In this document: positions 1 to 8,809 of the stretch, in pieces | How the letters are laid out: each line of letters opens with the position of its first letter | How positions within the stretch are numbered: position 1 is the stretch's first letter | Source of the DNA: CAVTBX01 sp963733135 | GTDB lineage: Bacteria; Actinomycetota; Thermoleophilia; Gaiellales; Gaiellaceae | DNA: 64,000 nucleotides | Assembly: GCA_963733135.1 (NCBI GenBank) | Contig: CAVTBX010000003.1 | Span: 186,001-250,000 of the forward strand | Reading direction: 5' to 3' | The notes under the pieces: model-generated | What the model saw: only the letters and a program-made list of their open reading frames with translations | Databases searched by the model: none | What the model was told of the DNA's origin: nothing | Made by a program: the position numbers and the translations under genes

Positions 1-2
1 AA

Positions 3-374
3 GGAAGCCAGCTCACGGCGACACACGTCTTCGCGGAGCGCTATCAGGGCGCTCCAGGCATGGTTCACGGCGGCCTCGTGGCCGCGCTCCTGGACGAAGC
101 CTGCGGTCAGGTGGCGCGAACAGCGGTCTCGCCGGCCGTCACGTCCCGCCTCGAGATCCGCTACCTGGCTCCGGTGCCGGTGGAGGAGGAGCTTCGCGTC
201 GGCGCCGAGCTCATCGGTGCCGAAGGACGAACTGCCGTGGCCGAGGCGACTGTGCAGGACGGCAGCGGCATGCTCCTGGCGCACGCCCGCGGCGAAGTCG
301 TTCACGTGCGTCCCGAGTACTTCCTCTCGACCCCGAAGGGCCGGACGCGCGGCACCGACTGGCTCCAGGGCTAG
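3..374 (+). CDS. PaaI-family hotdog thioesterase (5' truncated by window edge)
   Basis: The reading frame is open from base 3 and ends at TAG 372-374, so the N-terminus lies outside the window. The motif VHGGLVAALLDE, preceded by an F-x-x-x-Y-x-G-x-P-G stretch, is the signature of PaaI/4HBT hotdog thioesterases, where the His-Gly-Gly sits at the substrate site. Such enzymes hydrolyse acyl- or aryl-CoA thioesters; the substrate here is unknown. A first internal ATG at 60 would cut into the conserved motif, so the real start is upstream. The methyltransferase follows after 4 bp, suggesting co-transcription. Confidence 0.85.
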   Translation, partial: GSQLTATHVFAERYQGAPGMVHGGLVAALLDEACGQVARTAVSPAVTSRLEIRYLAPVPVEEELRVGAELIGAEGRTAVAEATVQDGSGMLLAHARGEVVHVRPEYFLSTPKGRTRGTDWLQG

Positions 375-378
375 CAGC

Positions 379-1149
379 GTGACGCGCCTCTATACCGAGG
401 AGGCGGACCTCTACGACATCGCGTTCTCCTGGGATGTGGGAGAGGAGGTGGAATGGCTCCTCGAGCGACTCGGCGGGCCGGCCCGTGGTGGCGTCCTGGA
501 ACCGGCGTGCGGATCGGGGAGGATCCTCGAGGCCTTCGCTGAACGCGGCATCGACGTCTTGGGGCTCGATATCTCGCCCAGGATGGTCGCGCTCGCCAAC
601 GAGCGACTCGAAGCTCGCGGACTCGCCGGAAGCGCGATCCGCGCCGACATCGTGTCCTTCAGGCTCGACCGACGCTTCGGCGGCGCCGTTTGCCCGATCG
701 ACTCCCTCGCGTGCCTTCGCGATCCAGCCGACGTGGCTCGGCATCTTGCCGCCGTCGCCGCGCACCTGGACGCGCCTGCGAAGTATCTGATCCAGCTCGA
801 GCTCCGTGACCCGGCGGATCCCTGGTCGGGCGTTGCTGGGTCCGAGTGGGATGCGACGCGAGGCGACGTGACGCTCCAGGTGGAGTGGACTGTGGAGGAG
901 ATCGACTTGAGTCGAGGACAGGAGGTGCAGCGCTCGCGAATCGAGATCCGGTCCGGGCCTCGTCGAGGCGAGGTCTTCGACGAGATCCATTGCATGGCAG
1001 CCTGGACTCCGGAGCGCTGGACAGCCGTCGTCGCCGAGTCTCCCTTCACGTATGCGGCCATCTTCGACGGCGACCGCGACGAGCGCCGGCCGCTGCCGGT
1101 GGGATCTGCCGGACGTCTGCTCTGGCACGAACTCGAGCTCGCGCCCTAA
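379..1149 (+). CDS. Class I SAM-dependent methyltransferase
   Basis: 256 aa from GTG 379, chosen because it directly follows the thioesterase stop and precedes the first conserved segment. Residues 39-48 (VLEPACGSGR) are the glycine-rich SAM-binding motif I, and LGLDISPRMV (about 61-70) is the acidic strand-2 motif that binds the ribose. The rest resembles small-molecule methyltransferases of the Methyltransf_25 type; no substrate can be inferred. Its TAA stop shares bases with the TAG of the minus-strand gene, giving a 4-bp stop-stop overlap at 1146-1149. Confidence 0.85.
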   Translation: MTRLYTEEADLYDIAFSWDVGEEVEWLLERLGGPARGGVLEPACGSGRILEAFAERGIDVLGLDISPRMVALANERLEARGLAGSAIRADIVSFRLDRRFGGAVCPIDSLACLRDPADVARHLAAVAAHLDAPAKYLIQLELRDPADPWSGVAGSEWDATRGDVTLQVEWTVEEIDLSRGQEVQRSRIEIRSGPRRGEVFDEIHCMAAWTPERWTAVVAESPFTYAAIFDGDRDERRPLPVGSAGRLLWHELELAP

Positions 1150-1676
1150 CGCGCCGCCTCGGTGAACGCCTGAAGTGCCTCGACCGCCGCTCGGCGCTGC
1201 TCGGGAACAAGAGGCACCGGACGAACGAATGGCGGGAAGAGGATCCACACGACCGAGCCCCCCATGTGACGGATGACCGGCGTCCCGTCTGGATCCACGC
1301 GAATGCGCTCGAAGTGCACGTCGGAGAGGGACTGCTGGAGCTTCTCGTCGCGCTCCAGGCGGGCACCGAGCAGACGCCCGGGCTCGTCGTCGCCGCGCGA
1401 CCGGAAGTCGACGCCACCGAGTTTCACCATGCCGCGGCCCCGCCCGCGCAAACCTCGCGTCACCGGCAAGACCGGTTCCGCGGTGGCGAGCTCGAGTGCG
1501 TACGTGCCGCCGAAGATCCGCCCCTGAGCGACCATGCGCACCCTGAGCGCCGGTGCACCCTGGCGATCGAGCCGCGCCGCGAACCCCTCACGCTCGACCG
1601 TGAAGCCGTCGCGCTCGAACCCTTCGAGCACCTCGCCGAGCGCCCTGGCTGCGCGGCCACGCGCGTTCCAGGCCAT
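1146..1676 (-). CDS. Uncharacterised protein at end of permease-GS-P450 operon
   Basis: 176 aa from ATG 1676. The start shares its A with the stop of the upstream lipoprotein gene (TAATG), so translation is probably coupled. I do not recognise the family. It is soluble with no signal peptide, has an Arg/Gly-rich N-terminal half and ends in a hydrophobic VVWILFPPFV stretch near residues 145-155 followed by an alpha-helical tail. Its place as the last gene of the operon hints at an accessory role for the upstream enzymes, but nothing in the sequence says which. Confidence 0.7.
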   Translation of the reverse strand: MAWNARGRAARALGEVLEGFERDGFTVEREGFAARLDRQGAPALRVRMVAQGRIFGGTYALELATAEPVLPVTRGLRGRGRGMVKLGGVDFRSRGDDEPGRLLGARLERDEKLQQSLSDVHFERIRVDPDGTPVIRHMGGSVVWILFPPFVRPVPLVPEQRRAAVEALQAFTEAAR

Positions 1677-2839
1677 TACCGCGCACCCTTTGCTTGCACG
1701 CGGATGATCTCGCCTCGTTCCCAGTCGGCAACAAGGAGAGCTCCGTCGGAATCGACCACGACCGCGAGCGGGTGAATGATCCCGTCGACGAAGGTCTCCA
1801 CCGACTTCGCCCGGCCGCTCCTGTCGAGCACGACCCTGACGACGCGCCGGCCGTGCTCCAGCGAGTCGTACTGCCCCCAGAGCGCGACGAAGAGGTTGCC
1901 GCGGTACTCCTCCGGAAAACTCGAGCCGGTGTAGAACGCAAGCCCGTCTGCAGACGAGTGTTCCTCGAGGTACGCGACCGGCCGAGACACGCCCGCGCAG
2001 TCGCCCTCGAGTCGCTTCGCCCTGATGCTCGGCCAGCAATCCGGCCAGCCGAAGTCCTCTCCCTCCCCGGCGATCACGATCGTCTCCGCCGGCTCAGGGG
2101 CGTCCTCGTCGGGAAGGTCGTCACGCCCGTTCACCGAGACGAACAGCCGTCCGGTGCCGGGCTGGAAGGCGAGCCCGAACGGGTTTCGAAGCCCGCTCGA
2201 GAAGACCTCGAGGTCGCTGCCGTCCCGGTTCAGGCGCAGGATCGCAGCACTCCGAGCGTCGCTCTCGACGCAGGCGTTGCACGTCGAGCCGCTCCCGAGG
2301 TAGAGCCGGTCGTCAGGGCCGATCACGACGTTGTCCTGCTGATGCAGCCCAAAGGGCAGACCGGTCACGATCGGCCCCCTGCGCGTCACCGTGCCGGTCC
2401 GTGAGAGCCGCAGCCGCTGGACGCCGCCCCGCTCGGAGACCCAGAGGGTGCGACCGTCGATCGCGACGCCGAGAGGCACGTCGAACCCATCGGCAACGAG
2501 GCGGGGATCTGCGTCGCCGGGTCGGACGCGGACAAGTCGGCCGCCGTTCTCCGTCACGTAGAGCCCGCCAACCCCGAACGCCATTGCGGTCGGACGCTCG
2601 AGGCCGGTTGCGTAGACCTCGGCCCGAAACCCCGGCGGCACGTCGACTCCCGGTGCCGCGGGAAGCTCGAGTGGCTCCTCCTCGCCCGTGGACGCGCTGC
2701 TGGGATCGCTCGGCACCCCGCCCGTGGTCGGCATGGGCATCCCCGATTCGTCTTCGAGAAGCGCGCACCCCGCCGTTACGAACGCCGCGATCGCGACCAG
2801 CGCGGCAGCCCTCAGGGCGCCATCCCGGTGTCGATCCAC
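1676..2839 (-). CDS. PQQ-type glucose/sorbosone dehydrogenase-like beta-propeller lipoprotein
   Basis: 387 aa from GTG 2839. A hydrophobic segment ends in the lipobox VTAGC (Cys25), so the mature protein should be a lipid-anchored extracellular protein; a Pro/Thr-rich linker follows. The body shows beta-propeller blades typical of the glucose/sorbosone dehydrogenase family (GxPFGLHQQDN, SGLRNPFGLAFQPGTGRLF, YRGNLFVALWG). PQQ binding is known for some members but cannot be confirmed here. An alternative CTG start at 2815, overlapping the upstream stop as CTGA, would give a shorter, typical lipoprotein leader (MRAAALVAIAAFVTAGC). The gene overlaps its upstream neighbour by 28 bp if GTG is used. 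Confidence 0.8.
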   Translation of the reverse strand: MDRHRDGALRAAALVAIAAFVTAGCALLEDESGMPMPTTGGVPSDPSSASTGEEEPLELPAAPGVDVPPGFRAEVYATGLERPTAMAFGVGGLYVTENGGRLVRVRPGDADPRLVADGFDVPLGVAIDGRTLWVSERGGVQRLRLSRTGTVTRRGPIVTGLPFGLHQQDNVVIGPDDRLYLGSGSTCNACVESDARSAAILRLNRDGSDLEVFSSGLRNPFGLAFQPGTGRLFVSVNGRDDLPDEDAPEPAETIVIAGEGEDFGWPDCWPSIRAKRLEGDCAGVSRPVAYLEEHSSADGLAFYTGSSFPEEYRGNLFVALWGQYDSLEHGRRVVRVVLDRSGRAKSVETFVDGIIHPLAVVVDSDGALLVADWERGEIIRVQAKGAR

Positions 2840-3042
2840 GTCCGGAGGAGGGCGACACGCTCAGGCGACCACTCCTCGTCGCAGGGCATCGAACCGTCGT
2901 CGACGCGGTCCCAGATGTCCTCCGCGTGCTCTCGTACGTCTTCGTAGGAGCGCAGGTCGAAGGCGAAGAGCATCGACTCGACGTCGTCCTCCCGCCAGAG
3001 CGGGGCGATGTCCGCGGCGAAGCTCGGCGGCGGCTCGGGCAT
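2812..3042 (-). CDS. Small conserved protein accompanying the P450
   Basis: 76 aa from ATG 3042, which overlaps the P450 stop as TAATG. The sequence (FAADIAPLW near the N-terminus, SMPCDEEW in the middle, LLRTWIDTGMAP at the end) has the outline of a cytochrome-c-like fold (FxxDIxPLF ... LRxWIDxGxP) but no CxxCH heme motif; a single Cys remains. I know no function. Its overlaps with both the P450 and the dehydrogenase-like lipoprotein suggest a role with one of them, but that is inference. Confidence 0.75.
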   Translation of the reverse strand: MPEPPPSFAADIAPLWREDDVESMLFAFDLRSYEDVREHAEDIWDRVDDGSMPCDEEWSPERVALLRTWIDTGMAP

Positions 3043-4301
3043 TACCGGAGCTCCACGCGCACCGGGAGCTTCTTCACGCCGTTGATGAAGTTCGAGCGGA
3101 CACGCGGCGCGGGCCCGTTCACCTCGAGCGAGCTGATGCGCGGCAGGAGCTCCTCCAACATCACCCTCATCTCGATCCTGGCGAGATAGGCGCCGAGACA
3201 GTGGTGCGGCCCGAACTTGCCGAAGGTGACGTGCTCGTTCGGCTCACGGCGAAGATCGAAACGGTACGGATCCGGGAAGACATCCTCGTCGAAGTTCGCC
3301 GCGACGTACCACATCGTCACCTTGTCGCCGGCCCGGATCTCGACCCCTGAGAGCTGGGTGTCCATGGTAGCCGTGCGACGGAAGTAGAGGACTGGGCTCG
3401 CGAAGCGGAGGATCTCCTCGAGCGCCAGCGGGACAAGCGAAGGGTCGTCGCCGAGCTCGCGCGTCTCGTCGGGATGCTCGGCGAGGAGCTGGATCGCCCG
3501 TGAGAGCGCCTGCCTCGTCGTCTCGTTGCCCGCGATGACGAGGAGAGCGAAGAAGTTCGAGAACTCCCGGTCGGTCAGCCGCTCGCCGTCGACCTCCGCG
3601 TGGACGAGCTTGGAGACGAGGTCGTCCTCCGGTTCGGCTCGCCTCTTGGCGGCGAGGTCGGCGCCGTACTCGGCGAGCTCGACCGCAGCCGGGCTCCGGA
3701 ACGTCAGGAGCCGGTACTTCGAGGTGTCCTCGCGGTCGATCACGGCGTCGGAGTAGTCGGGGTCGGCGTTGGCGATCATCCGGTCGCCGAGCTCGACGAG
3801 CTTGGGGGCGTCCTCGGGCGGCGCGCCGAGGATCCGGACGAGGACGTTGATCGGATACGGAGCAGAGATCTCGTCCACGAAGTCGAGCTCGCCGAACGGC
3901 AGGGCGGCGTCGAGGAGCTCGCGGGCCAAGCCGCGCACGAAGTCCTCGTACTCGCCGACCGCGCGGGGCGTGAAGAACTGGCTCACGATCCGGCGGAGGC
4001 GCGTGTGCTTGGGAGGATCCGTCTCGAGCATCGATTGCCGGGCCTTCAGCTCGTCGGGCTGGAGCTCCTCGATCGCGACGTGACCCATCTCGGAGGAGAA
4101 GGTGCGGAAGTCGCGGTGGATCGCAACGAGGTCTTCGTGCCGTGTCACGACCCAGAAGCCATGGTTGGGCGGCGGCTCGGGGTGCCAGTAGACGGGGGCG
4201 TTCGCCCGCAGCCAGTCGAAGTACTCGTACGGGATGCGCTCGACGAACGTGTCCGGGCTCGCCAGGTCGACCGTCGCCGGATCGAACTCCTTTACCGCCA
4301 T
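3042..4301 (-). CDS. Cytochrome P450
   Basis: 419 aa from ATG 4301, a normal length for a soluble bacterial P450. The I-helix oxygen-activation motif AGNETTR is at 257-263, the K-helix ExxR at about 296-299, and the heme-binding loop FGKFGPHHCLG places the proximal Cys at 368. Such enzymes hydroxylate or cleave small molecules with electrons from a ferredoxin; no ferredoxin or reductase gene is adjacent. The gene lies 10 bp after the GS-like ligase and overlaps the small downstream gene, so it belongs to the 7162-1146 operon. Substrate unknown; an amine or amide taken up by the operon's permease is possible. Confidence 0.95.
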   Translation of the reverse strand: MAVKEFDPATVDLASPDTFVERIPYEYFDWLRANAPVYWHPEPPPNHGFWVVTRHEDLVAIHRDFRTFSSEMGHVAIEELQPDELKARQSMLETDPPKHTRLRRIVSQFFTPRAVGEYEDFVRGLARELLDAALPFGELDFVDEISAPYPINVLVRILGAPPEDAPKLVELGDRMIANADPDYSDAVIDREDTSKYRLLTFRSPAAVELAEYGADLAAKRRAEPEDDLVSKLVHAEVDGERLTDREFSNFFALLVIAGNETTRQALSRAIQLLAEHPDETRELGDDPSLVPLALEEILRFASPVLYFRRTATMDTQLSGVEIRAGDKVTMWYVAANFDEDVFPDPYRFDLRREPNEHVTFGKFGPHHCLGAYLARIEMRVMLEELLPRISSLEVNGPAPRVRSNFINGVKKLPVRVELR

Positions 4302-4311
4302 CGCCCCACCT

Positions 4312-5652
4312 CTAGAGGACGTTCAGGTACTCGCGGACTTCCCACTCGGTGACCGAGCTCGTGAAGCGCTTGTGCTCGTCCCGCTTGAGGGCCACGAAGG
4401 CGCGGACGAAGCGCGCCCCCATCGCATCGTTCAGGTACTCGTCTCCTTCGAGTGCGTCCAGGGCCTCGGCGAGCGAGAGCGGCACGAGCGGCACTCCGTC
4501 GGCGGCATAGGCGTCGCCGCGGGTCGCGTCGCCCGGGTCGAGCTTGCGATCGAGGCCGTCGATGCCGGCGAAGATCGACGCGGCGGCAGCGAGGTACGCG
4601 TTCGCGGTGCCGTCGCCGACCCGGTTTTCGATCCGCGCCGCCTTTCCGCGCTCAGCCGGGATTCGGACGTAGACCGTACGGTTGTCGGGGCCCCAGGTGA
4701 CCGTGTAGGGAGCCATCGAGAACGCGACGAAGCGCTTGTACGCGTTGATGGTCGGCGCGAGGACGGCGGTCATCGCGCGGCCGTGCTCGAGCTGGCCCGC
4801 GATGAAGTGGCGGCAGACATCGGAAAGGCCGTCGGCTGCGTCCGGGTCGTCGAAGGCGTTCGAGCCGTTGTCCCAGAGGGAGAGATGCAGGTGGTAGCCG
4901 GACGTGCCTTCGCCGTCGAGCGGCTTGCCCATGAACGTCGCGACGAGCCCGTGCTTGGCCGCGACCTCCTTGATCGCAAGCTTCAGGAGGTGGGCGTCAT
5001 CGGCGGCCTCGAGCGCCTCCGCGTAGCGCAGGTTGATCTCCCACTGGGAGCCGAAGTACTCCTGGTTCGAGCACACGTACGGGAGGCCGAGCGCCGTGAC
5101 CGCGTCCTCCATCTCCCGGATGACGCCCTGCGTGTCGACCGCCGGCGTATGGGTGTAGACGAGGCCGGGCGTTGATGCGTACTGCTCGTAGCCGCCGGGG
5201 CCGGGCCGGAGAAGGAAGAACTCGAGCTCGTGCCCGCAGGCGGCCGTGAACCCGCGCTTCTCGAGCTCGGCCACGGCACGCTTCAGGATCCCGCGGGGAT
5301 CGACTGCGAGCGACTCGCCGTCGAACTCGATGTCGGCCATGCAGACGCCTGTGTTCGATTCCCAGGGGAGCACGCGGAGCGTCGTCAGGTCGGGGTAGAC
5401 CTTCATGTCGCGGAACTCGACCTCGCCGCCGAGGCCCGTCTCCTCGATCACCTCGCCGGAGTGCGCCACTGCGTAGGCGCCGATGCAGAAGTTGACGCCC
5501 TCCTCGCAGAGCTCCTCGAGGAGCGAAAGCGGCACGACCTTGTTCCGCGAGACCCCGATCAGGTCGGTGAAGTGCACGCGGACGCGCTTGACGCCTGCGC
5601 GGCGCGCGTCTTCGAGGCAGGTCTGGGCGCTTCGCTCCTCGGTGACCGCCAT
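4312..5652 (-). CDS. Glutamine synthetase family ligase (gamma-glutamyl-amine type likely)
   Basis: 446 aa from ATG 5652. Conserved glutamine synthetase blocks are present: HELEFFLL (metal-binding Glu), SGYHLHLSLW (His/substrate loop), NAYKRF and ENRVGDGTANAYL (ATP/metal sites). The family adds ammonia or an amine to the gamma-carboxyl of glutamate using ATP. The position between an APC permease and a P450, rather than beside nitrogen-regulatory genes, and the GlnA3/GlnA4-like N-terminus favour gamma-glutamylation of a polyamine, ethanolamine or methylamine over general glutamine synthesis. I saw no clear adenylylation-loop tyrosine motif. The start is 10 bp below the permease stop. Confidence 0.88.
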   Translation of the reverse strand: MAVTEERSAQTCLEDARRAGVKRVRVHFTDLIGVSRNKVVPLSLLEELCEEGVNFCIGAYAVAHSGEVIEETGLGGEVEFRDMKVYPDLTTLRVLPWESNTGVCMADIEFDGESLAVDPRGILKRAVAELEKRGFTAACGHELEFFLLRPGPGGYEQYASTPGLVYTHTPAVDTQGVIREMEDAVTALGLPYVCSNQEYFGSQWEINLRYAEALEAADDAHLLKLAIKEVAAKHGLVATFMGKPLDGEGTSGYHLHLSLWDNGSNAFDDPDAADGLSDVCRHFIAGQLEHGRAMTAVLAPTINAYKRFVAFSMAPYTVTWGPDNRTVYVRIPAERGKAARIENRVGDGTANAYLAAAASIFAGIDGLDRKLDPGDATRGDAYAADGVPLVPLSLAEALDALEGDEYLNDAMGARFVRAFVALKRDEHKRFTSSVTEWEVREYLNVL

Positions 5653-5662
5653 CCGTCGAAGC

Positions 5663-7162
5663 TTACGGCTCTCGATCCCGCTCGTGGAGGTGGGGCGCAC
5701 CCGGCTCCACCGGCGGAGGCAGCGTCTCTTCGATGCGCTCGGTCTCGCCGTACACCTCGGCCAGCGGCACGGGGCGGAACTGCGCTCCCACATCCCCTCG
5801 CGAGAAGGCGAGATTCAGGAGGAAGGAGAGTCCAACAGAGACGCCGAGGAAGATGCCGAAGTAGGTGTAAGCGCCCTCGCGGATCGCAGGATCCGGGAAG
5901 ATCTTGAACGCAGCGAGGGCAAGCAGGCCAGCGCCGATCACCTGTGGAATCGGAACGAGCGGCGCCCGGAAGGGCCGCGCAGCGTTCGGCTCACGGACCC
6001 GCAGGATGACCAGGGTCAGATGGATGAAGAAGTACGCGGTCGCCCAACCGAGCACGCCGGCGAGGATGAACTTGATGAAGTTCTGGCTCGTGCCGAGGTC
6101 GACGAAGACGTTCATGAGGACGGGCATCAGCGCGACGACGAAGATCCCAACGACCGGAGCCCGGGTCGAAGGCAGCAGGTAGCCGAAGATCGGCGGCAGC
6201 TGCCGCGTCAGTGACATGCCGTAGAGGATCCGCGGTACACCGGCGATAAGCGCGTTCAGAGTCGAGAGCGTGGCGGCGATCGAGATGAATGCCATCCACC
6301 ACTTACCGCCGTCGCCGAGGATCGCGATCGCTGCCTCCATGTGCGCGACCGGGCTGAACGCGCTGAGCTGGTCGCCCGGCACGTAGCGAGCCGCCGCCAG
6401 CCCGAACAGGACGACTGGAACGCTCACGAGCGTCAGCCCGAGGAAGATTCCGAGCGGGATGTTCCGGCCGGGATTGTCGATCTCCTCGGCCAGAGGGCAC
6501 GTGTACTCCATGCCGACGAACGTGAAGATCGAGATGCCGAGCAGGGTCGAGAGAAGGCTCCACGTGAACGGGATGTCCGGGAACGCGCTTCCGATCGGAT
6601 CGGACGAGCCCGCGCCGGCCACGCCGATCAGGCCGAAGACGAGCAGCGAGCCTGCCACGATCACGGTGAGGGCAACCTCGACCACGCCGTAGGGACGGAT
6701 CCCGGACGCGTTCAGGAGAGCGACGAACGCGACGAAGACGATCACCCAGACGATCTCGTCCGGGCCTCCCGTCCAGAGGAAGCCCTTGACGATCGCGGAC
6801 GGCGTGAACGCCTCAGCGGTCGTCGGGAAGAGCATCACGGCGATGTAGCCGACGAGCACGGTCAACGTGGCGAAGAACGGCCCGAGGCCCGCGCGCACGT
6901 ACTCGTTCATCGAGCCTGCCTTCGGGATCATCGTCGCGAGCTCGGCGAAGCTCATGCTCTGGAAGTACATGGTCACGAGCCCGATCGCGAGCGCGGCGAG
7001 GAACACGTAGCTCGCGAAGAAGCCCGCCGTGACAGACGCGAGCACGGTCGAGGCGACGATCAGCCCGAACGTCGTGCCAATCGCGGTCGGAAGGCCGACC
7101 GCGCGTCGCTCTAGTCCTGGAGCGCCACCCGCCGGACCGGAACCTTCAGCACGAACCGCCAT
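5663..7162 (-). CDS. APC-superfamily amino acid/amine permease
   Basis: 499 aa from ATG 7162, preceded by a good Shine-Dalgarno (GAGGGGAG, about 9 bp upstream). About twelve hydrophobic segments, the consensus G-T-T-F-G-x-I-x-A-S in TM1 and FAELATMIPKAGSMNEYV after TM2 mark the amino acid-polyamine-organocation family. It is an inner-membrane importer or exchanger. As the first gene of the operon, it probably brings in the substrate that the GS-like ligase glutamylates. The C-terminal tail is Pro- and His-containing and cytosolic. Confidence 0.9.
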   Translation of the reverse strand: MAVRAEGSGPAGGAPGLERRAVGLPTAIGTTFGLIVASTVLASVTAGFFASYVFLAALAIGLVTMYFQSMSFAELATMIPKAGSMNEYVRAGLGPFFATLTVLVGYIAVMLFPTTAEAFTPSAIVKGFLWTGGPDEIVWVIVFVAFVALLNASGIRPYGVVEVALTVIVAGSLLVFGLIGVAGAGSSDPIGSAFPDIPFTWSLLSTLLGISIFTFVGMEYTCPLAEEIDNPGRNIPLGIFLGLTLVSVPVVLFGLAAARYVPGDQLSAFSPVAHMEAAIAILGDGGKWWMAFISIAATLSTLNALIAGVPRILYGMSLTRQLPPIFGYLLPSTRAPVVGIFVVALMPVLMNVFVDLGTSQNFIKFILAGVLGWATAYFFIHLTLVILRVREPNAARPFRAPLVPIPQVIGAGLLALAAFKIFPDPAIREGAYTYFGIFLGVSVGLSFLLNLAFSRGDVGAQFRPVPLAEVYGETERIEETLPPPVEPGAPHLHERDREP

Positions 7163-7297
7163 TGCCGCACTCCCCTCTCGCCTGTTGACGCACCGGCTTT
7201 CGACAACTCACGCTCGATTCATGCTCAACCGAGGCGCGCGTATCGTCCTACGCAGAGCGCGCCGGAGCAAGCACGCACTCCATTAGGGTTGCCGTCC
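7163..7297. promoter_or_regulatory. Divergent intergenic region, permease operon / FAH gene
   Basis: 135 bp between two divergent starts. On the minus strand a Shine-Dalgarno sequence precedes ATG 7162. On the plus strand TAGGGT at 7284-7289 is a TANNNT-type -10 placed 8 bp before ATG 7298, with no Shine-Dalgarno between, so the FAH transcript could be leaderless. No clear operator palindrome was found. Confidence 0.4.
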
Positions 7298-8133
7298 ATG
7301 CGTCTCGCGAACGTGGATGGAAGGGCCAACGCGGTCGTCGACGGAAAGCTCGTCGACGTCGAGCGGGCGAGCGGCGGCCGGCTGTCCGAGCGACGCGATG
7401 GCGCTGCTCGAGTCGGCTCGGCGACCTCGACGACCTCGACGTTCCCGACGACGCTCCGGCCCTCGAGGACACCCGGCTCGGGCCGCCGGTGCCTCGTCCG
7501 TCGAAGATCCTCGCCTGCGCGTTGAACTACCGCGGGCATGCGGAGGAGTCCGGGCTCGAGCTCCCGGACGCTCCGGTGCTCTTCGCCAAGCTGCCGAGCG
7601 CGCTCATCGGGCCCCAGGACGACATCGTCGTTCCTGACGGCCGTGACCGCGTCGACTGGGAGGCCGAGCTCGTCGTCGCGATCTCGCGACGGGGTAAGGA
7701 CGTCCCGGCGGCTGAGGCGTGGGACTACATCGCTGGGTTGATGTGCGGACAGGACGTGTCCGATCGGGGCGAGCAGTTCCGGTCGGTGCGCCAGTTCACG
7801 CTCGCGAAGTCCCGTGACTCCTACGCGCCGACCGGCCCGTGGCTCGTCACGCCGGACGAGCTCGACGAGCCGAACGACCTTGCGATCCGCTGTGTCCTCG
7901 ACGGCGAGGAAGTGCAGTCGAGCCGCACGAGCGACTTGATCTTCCCGGTCGCCGAGCTCGTCGAGTTCGTGTCGAGCTGGGCGACCCTCGAGCCGGGCGA
8001 CCTGATCTTCACCGGCACCCCGAGCGGCGTCGGCGACGGCCGCGATCCCCAGCGCTACCTGAGCCCCGGCAATGTCCTTGAGACGGAGATCGAGGGCGTG
8101 GGCACGATGCGGAACACCTGCGTCGCGGCTTGA
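7298..8133 (+). pseudogene. FAH-family hydrolase/isomerase with two apparent frameshifts in the 5' part
   Basis: The C-terminal catalytic domain is intact from GTG 7489 (214 aa: SKILACALNYRGHAEE, metal-ligand region around VDWEAELVV, and the family signature DLIFTGTPSGVG). A typical FAH N-terminal domain starts at ATG 7298 (MRLANVDGRANAVVDGKLVDVERASGG), but it is in a different frame. The conserved path moves from frame 2 through frame 3 (SDAMALLES, near 7385-7415) to frame 1 (LGDLDDLDVPDD, from about 7420). Two single-base indels therefore separate the halves. Either this is a decayed gene, a sequencing error, or a protein now translated from GTG 7489 without its N-terminal domain. FAH proteins hydrolyse or decarboxylate beta-dicarbonyl acids. 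Confidence 0.8.
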
Positions 8134-8804
8134 GCCCGCGTGTCGCGGGCCTAGACGGGTTCAAGGAGAAGTGGCTCGCCGTCGTGCTCGACGACGGAGC
8201 GTTCGCCGAGGCGTGCGTGTTCGCGACAGCGGCGGAAGCGTTTGATGAGCTCACAGATTGCGCCGCGATCGGGATCGACGTCCCGATCGGACTGCCAGAC
8301 CGCCCGCCGAGGCAGGCAGATCGCGAGGCGCGTCGAGCAGTAGGCCGACGATGGCAATCGGTCTTCTACACCTGTTCTCGAGCAGTGACCGAGCAGCCGA
8401 CGCACCCGGACGCGATTGCGCTCGCTCGGGCTCGCGGCGAGGCGGCACCGTCGGCACAGGCCTTTGGACTCTTCGCAAAGATCCTCGCCGTCGAAACTCT
8501 CCTGGCAAGCTGCCCGCAAGCGTTCGAGGTGCATCCTGAGGTGTCGTTCGCCGCGCTGCACGGGCAGCCCCTCTCGGCCGGCAAGCGCACCTGGAACGGC
8601 GCTCATCTGCGCCGTGACCTCCTACGACGCGCAGGCATCGACCTTCCCGACGAGCTCAGCACCGCCGGCCTTGCACCCGCTGATGACGTATTGGACGCCG
8701 CCGCCGCTGCCTGGACGGCTCGCCGGAAGGCTGCGGGCCAGGCGTCCTCGCTACCGGACCCACCCGAGTCGATCGGCGGGCGGCCGGTCGCAATCTGGTT
8801 CTAG
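8130..8804 (+). CDS. DUF429 family protein (predicted RNase H-like fold)
   Basis: 224 aa from TTG 8130, which overlaps the FAH stop as TTGA, so it is probably translationally coupled. The start GLDGFKEKWLAVVL, the IGIDVPIGLP segment with its Asp, and the later VHPEVSFAALHG match the DUF429 family, which is predicted to have an RNase H-like nuclease fold. No biochemical role is established that I can name. The tail DVLDAAAAAWTA is the usual family end. The short gap after it holds a dispersed palindrome. Confidence 0.8.
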   Translation: MSPRVAGLDGFKEKWLAVVLDDGAFAEACVFATAAEAFDELTDCAAIGIDVPIGLPDRPPRQADREARRAVGRRWQSVFYTCSRAVTEQPTHPDAIALARARGEAAPSAQAFGLFAKILAVETLLASCPQAFEVHPEVSFAALHGQPLSAGKRTWNGAHLRRDLLRRAGIDLPDELSTAGLAPADDVLDAAAAAWTARRKAAGQASSLPDPPESIGGRPVAIWF

Positions 8805-8809
8805 AACGC

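Noticed and set aside
7298..7488. Programmed frameshifting to explain the FAH gene
   Set aside because: Two separate shifts would be needed within about 40 bp and no slippery heptamer or downstream structure is evident. Decay or sequencing error is simpler.
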